14,506 nucleotides of DNA from Actinomycetota bacterium. Its GTDB lineage: Bacteria > Actinomycetota > Thermoleophilia > Gaiellales > Gaiellaceae. The first letter of the stretch is position 1. Each line of letters begins with the position of its first letter. A model generated the notes under the pieces. The model searched no databases. It was not told the origin of the DNA and was given only the letters and a program-made list of their open reading frames with translations. Position numbers and translations under genes: made by a program. Location: the NCBI GenBank assembly GCA_013813345.1, contig JACCRW010000319.1:1-14506 (forward strand). Direction: 5' to 3'. Of this stretch, positions 11,825 through 14,506 are shown piece by piece.

Positions 11825-12321
11825 GGACGTACCTCGAGCTCGGCGATCTGGACGCCGCCATCCTCGAGCTCGAGCTCGAAGCGTCCCGGCACATCGGCCG
11901 TGAAGCGGATCGTGCCGGGCGCTCCCGGCGCGACGTCGGCCATCAGGTCGTAGCCGTGCAGGTGGATGTGGTCGGAGAGCTCGGAACGCACGATGATCGC
12001 GACCTGCCGGCCTTCCTTGACCGAGAATCGTCGGACGAGCCCCGGCTCGGCGCTCCTCACCTCGAGCCTGATTCGCACGAGCGCCGGAGGTCTGGGCGGT
12101 GTCGGAGCGGTGGTCGCCGGCGGCGGCTCGGCGGTCGTCGCGGGTGCCGTCGTCGCGGGCGCGGGCGCGGTCGTGGTCGGCGCGGTCGTCGGTGGGGTCC
12201 TCGTCCCGGTCATGGGAATAAGGATCGGCTCGTCGTCCTGCGGGCGCAGCGCGAGGAAGAGGCTGAGCAGAAGCCCGAGCGAGGCCGCGATCAGCGCGAC
12301 CTTGCGGAACTGGGGATTCAC
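11821..12321 (-). CDS. Membrane-anchored cupredoxin-like protein
   Basis: A 166-aa protein: an N-terminal signal anchor (about residues 8-25, VALIAASLGLLLSLFLAL), a Pro/Thr/Ala-rich flexible linker (40-80) and a beta-rich C-terminal domain (82-166) resembling cupredoxin domains. That domain has a HIHLHGYD motif (His118, His120, His122) but lacks the usual C-terminal Cys-x(n)-His-x(n)-Met copper ligands: the last strands are FELELEDGGVQIAELEV. It may bind copper only through the histidine cluster or not at all. The domain should face outside the membrane. The GTG start overlaps the gatB stop (GTGA), and its own stop overlaps the CTG of the polytopic protein. The anchor-linker-domain layout suggests that it works on or delivers metal to that membrane partner; this is inference. 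Confidence 0.82.
   Translation of the reverse strand: MNPQFRKVALIAASLGLLLSLFLALRPQDDEPILIPMTGTRTPPTTAPTTTAPAPATTAPATTAEPPPATTAPTPPRPPALVRIRLEVRSAEPGLVRRFSVKEGRQVAIIVRSELSDHIHLHGYDLMADVAPGAPGTIRFTADVPGRFELELEDGGVQIAELEVRP
11831..11835 (-). promoter_or_regulatory. Shine-Dalgarno supporting the CTG start of the polytopic protein
   Basis: GAGGT, inside the end of the cupredoxin-like gene, precedes CTG 11824 by 6 nt. No ATG, GTG or TTG occurs in this frame between it and ATG 11761. Confidence 0.6.
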
Positions 12322-13724
12322 GCGCGGAGCCGCTCCCGCACGAGCTCGCTGACGATCCGAGCGTTCGCCTTGCCGCCCGTCTCCTTCAGCACCTGACCGA
12401 CGAAGAAGCCGAGCAGCCCCTCCTTGCCGCCCCGGTAGGCGGCGACCTGGCCGGGGTTATCGGCCACGACGCGCGCGATCACGGGCTCGAGCTCGTCCGT
12501 GTCGGAAACGGCTTCCTGAGCAAGATATGGAGCGGCGGCGAAGTCGGCGTCGCCGACCCGTGCGAGCGCCTCGTCGAGCACGGACCGCGGGATCCGGTCA
12601 CGTGCCTCCACGAGCTGCGCCAGCTCACTCGGATCGACAGCGTCTCCGTTCGTGCCGGCGAGCCGGTTCGCGATCAGGTTCGCCGCCGCGCGCGGTTCCG
12701 CACCGGCGGCAACAGTCGCCTCGTAGAGCCGGTCGAGCCCACCTGTGACGAGGACGAGCGCTCGCTCGAGGTCGAGCTCGCGCTCGAGCCGGCGGATCCG
12801 GACCGAGGGCAGCTCCGGCAGCTCCGCCCGCAGGCGCTCGACCAGCTCGTCTGGCGGCTCGACGGGGACGAGATCCGGCTCCGGAAAGTAGCGGTAGTCG
12901 TCGGCCTCCTCCTTGGAGCGCCGCGCGGTGAGCGTCCCGGAAGAGGCGTCGAAGTCGTAGGTCTCCTGGACGACCGCGCCACCGGCCTCGTAGACCGCGA
13001 TCTGGCGCGCGACCTCGGCGTCGATCCCCTGGGCGACGAAGCGGAAGGAGTTCATGTTCTTCAGCTCGCAACGCGTCCGCAGCTCGGTGGACCCGGCCGG
13101 TCGGACCGAGACGTTCGCATCCACACGGAGCGTTCCCTTCTCCATCTCGGCGTCGGAGATCCCGAGCTCGACGATCGTCTGGCGTAGGAGCTGGAGGAAA
13201 CGCCGTGCGTCCTCGGAGGAGTGGATGTCGGGGCCTGTGACGATCTCCACAAGCGGCGTCCCGACGCGGTTGAAGTCGACCAGCGAGTGCTCGGCGCCGC
13301 CGATCCTGCCCGTGCGCCCGCCGACGTGAACCGTCTTCGCCGCGTCCTCCTCGAGGTGGGCTCGGACGATCCCGACCTCATGATCCCCGTCGGCGCTCGG
13401 CACTAGCATCTTGCCATTGATGCAAGAGGGTAGATCGTATTGAGAGATCTGATAACCCTTCGGGGAATCCGGATAGAAGTAGTTCTTGCGGGCGAAGACG
13501 GCGCGCTTCGGGATCTCGCAGCCGAGCGCGAGCCCGAGCTTGAGCGTCCACTCGAGCGCGGTCCTGTTCGGGACTGGCAGCGCGCCTGGGAGCGCGAGGC
13601 AGACCGGACAGGTCTGGGCGTTCTCGCCGCCGCCGAACCCGTTGGCGCAGCGGCAGAACATCTTCGTCCGCGTCTTCAGCTGGACGTGGATCTCCAGCCC
13701 CACGACCGGTTCCCAGGCGGTCAC
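12318..13724 (-). CDS. gatB: Asp-tRNA(Asn)/Glu-tRNA(Gln) amidotransferase subunit B
   Basis: GatB, the kinase and tRNA-binding subunit of GatCAB, phosphorylates the acidic side chain of misacylated Glu-tRNAGln or Asp-tRNAAsn, after which ammonia from GatA makes Gln or Asn. The protein is 468 aa, the normal length. Markers: EPVVGLEIHVQL (5-16), zinc cysteines FCRC (24, 26) and CPVC (39, 42), YPDSPKGYQISQYD, then LVDFNRVGTPLVEIVT, and at the C-terminus the YqeY-like tail (GLLGFFVGQVLKETGGKANARIVSELV). The frame is open upstream to 13889, but the start is GTG 13724, which overlaps the gatA stop (GTGA) and has GGAG 8 nt before it. This gene's own stop overlaps the cupredoxin-like gene in the same way. 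Confidence 0.97.
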   Translation of the reverse strand: MTAWEPVVGLEIHVQLKTRTKMFCRCANGFGGGENAQTCPVCLALPGALPVPNRTALEWTLKLGLALGCEIPKRAVFARKNYFYPDSPKGYQISQYDLPSCINGKMLVPSADGDHEVGIVRAHLEEDAAKTVHVGGRTGRIGGAEHSLVDFNRVGTPLVEIVTGPDIHSSEDARRFLQLLRQTIVELGISDAEMEKGTLRVDANVSVRPAGSTELRTRCELKNMNSFRFVAQGIDAEVARQIAVYEAGGAVVQETYDFDASSGTLTARRSKEEADDYRYFPEPDLVPVEPPDELVERLRAELPELPSVRIRRLERELDLERALVLVTGGLDRLYEATVAAGAEPRAAANLIANRLAGTNGDAVDPSELAQLVEARDRIPRSVLDEALARVGDADFAAAPYLAQEAVSDTDELEPVIARVVADNPGQVAAYRGGKEGLLGFFVGQVLKETGGKANARIVSELVRERLRA

Positions 13725-14506
13725 CGCAATCGCTCCGGGACAGGATCGAATCCGATTGCCTGCTCGAGCGCGTGGCCGGTGCGAAAGAGCGTGTTCTCGG
13801 AGAACTGCGGCCCGATCAACTGCAGTCCCACGGGCAGCCCCTCCGAGAGCCCGCAGGGAATGTTCAGTCCGGGCAAGCCTGCCATGCACGAGGGGATCGT
13901 GAGCAGGTCGGACAGGTACATCGCGAGCGGGTTCGCCGCCTTCTCCCCCAGCTTGAAGGCGACCGTCGGCGAGGTCGGCGAGACGAGGACGTCGAAGCGC
14001 TCGAACGCGGCCGCGTGCTCCCGCGCGATCACTGTCCGCACCTTCTGTGCCTGCCCGTAGAAGGCGTCGAAGTAGCCGGCCGAGAGCGCGTAGGTGCCGA
14101 GCATGATCCGGCGCTTGGGCTCGTCGCCGAAGCCGGCGTCGCGTGTGCGCTCGACCATCTCCTGATAGCGCTCGCCGTCGACACGCAGGCCGTAGCGGAC
14201 GCCGTCATAGCGCGCGAGGTTCGACGACGCCTCGGCGGGGGCGATGATATAATAAGCCGGGAGCGCATATTTGGTGTGCGGCAGCGAGACCTCGACGATC
14301 TCCGCGCCCGCATCCTTCATCCAAGCGATGCCCTGCTCCCACACCGCATCGATCTCGGCGGGGACGCCGTCGATGCGATATTCCTTGGGTATGCCGATCT
14401 TCTTGCCGCGAATATCGTTCGATAGCTCGGCTTCCCATTTGGGCACGTCGAGCTGCAGCGAGGTGGAGTCCTTGGCGTCAAACCCGGCCATCGCTTCCAG
14501 CATGAT
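13721..14506 (-). CDS. gatA: Asp-tRNA(Asn)/Glu-tRNA(Gln) amidotransferase subunit A, C-terminal part; possibly chimeric
   Basis: GatA is the glutaminase subunit of GatCAB. The gene runs off the right edge, leaving 261 residues; the Ser-cisSer-Lys catalytic triad lies in the missing half. Visible blocks: LEAMAGFDAKDSTS, KIGIPKEYRIDG, IIAPAEASSNLARYDGVRYG, RRIMLGTYALSAGYFDAFYGQAQKVRT, PTSPTVAF and the conserved ending GLPVGLQLIGPQFSENTLF. From about 14245 to the edge, protein and codons change: Tyr is TAT in all four cases upstream of the APAEASSN block, ATA and ATT appear, and the protein (EVSLPHTKYALPAYYIIAP) looks like that of sphingomonads. From about 14183 downward it looks actinobacterial. 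The function call is secure, but the far end may belong to another organism. Confidence 0.95.
   Translation of the reverse strand: MMLEAMAGFDAKDSTSLQLDVPKWEAELSNDIRGKKIGIPKEYRIDGVPAEIDAVWEQGIAWMKDAGAEIVEVSLPHTKYALPAYYIIAPAEASSNLARYDGVRYGLRVDGERYQEMVERTRDAGFGDEPKRRIMLGTYALSAGYFDAFYGQAQKVRTVIAREHAAAFERFDVLVSPTSPTVAFKLGEKAANPLAMYLSDLLTIPSCMAGLPGLNIPCGLSEGLPVGLQLIGPQFSENTLFRTGHALEQAIGFDPVPERLR
14183..14506. other. Likely foreign or chimeric segment at the window end
   Basis: Within gatA, the bases beyond the conserved IIAPAEASSNLARYDG block (14245-14183) use AT-richer codons (TAT TAT ATC, GGC ATA CCC, GAT ATT CGC) unlike gatB and the rest of gatA. The break falls in the most conserved stretch, where two genomes could share an assembly overlap. 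The reading frame is intact. Confidence 0.6.

Noticed and set aside
13725..13889. Upstream extension of gatB to 13889
   Set aside because: The extra residues overlap the GatA C-terminus in another frame, and GatB homology begins at VTAWEPVVGLEIH, next to the GTGA overlap.
13440..14425. Open frames on the + strand opposite gatA/gatB
   Set aside because: Low-complexity products without motifs, opposite well-supported genes.
1..14506. tRNA or rRNA genes
   Set aside because: No cloverleaf with a GTTCGA-type T arm and no conserved rRNA blocks were recognised on either strand by eye.

Overview
The window is high-GC DNA with almost no empty space. Genes are packed tail to tail or with 4-bp start/stop overlaps, GTG and other non-ATG starts are common, and several transcription units appear to start leaderless. 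Gene content (a PASTA-bearing class A PBP, a long mycobacterial-type SerA, GatCAB, an Rpf-like secreted lysozyme-fold protein, a VapBC-type module) suggests an Actinomycetota bacterium, probably of the Thermoleophilia/Gaiellales kind known mostly from metagenomes. That placement is inference. Both ends are cut inside genes (a PBP on the left, gatA on the right), so this is probably a whole contig or a contig fragment.

Layout. (1) 2-1354: C-terminal part of a class A penicillin-binding protein with two PASTA domains (+). (2) 1326-1907/1916: 3-methyladenine DNA glycosylase (-), its 3' end overlapping the PBP 3' end; upstream of it are a 14-bp palindrome and two copies of a palindromic motif. 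(3) 2013-2372: small RemA/FlbD-like protein (-), divergent from (4) a toxin-antitoxin pair at 2393-3025 (MerR/excisionase-type HTH antitoxin and PIN toxin, +). (5) 8376 down to 3028: five-gene (-) operon, class V aminotransferase, serA, YbaK-type editing protein, ilvE and a DegT-type aminotransferase, making serine and branched-chain amino acids plus an aminated (probably sugar) product. (6) 8466-9080: 7-TM membrane protein (+), divergent from that operon across a third copy of the palindrome. (7) 9204-9752: secreted Rpf/transglycosylase-like protein, then a small HNH endonuclease (9783-10268), both +. (8) 14506 down to 10344: (-) operon gatA (partial), gatB, a membrane-anchored cupredoxin-like protein, a polytopic membrane protein of the family databases call fenitrothion hydrolase, and a 47-aa membrane protein; all internal junctions overlap.

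Most notable observations: two genes (serA and the polytopic protein) whose best start is CTG inside a CTGA stop/start overlap behind a good Shine-Dalgarno; a recurrent TAnnnT hexamer 6-8 nt before the start of the first gene of six transcription units, indicating leaderless mRNAs; a palindrome family CTTGTGT-N7-ACACAAG in two separate intergenic regions; a toxin-antitoxin promoter whose palindrome carries two back-to-back -10 elements; a cupredoxin/polytopic/small membrane protein module fused to the gatAB operon, the best candidate here for an undescribed system; and a clear change of sequence character inside gatA near the right end, which looks like a chimeric assembly with an alphaproteobacterial (sphingomonad-like) gatA.
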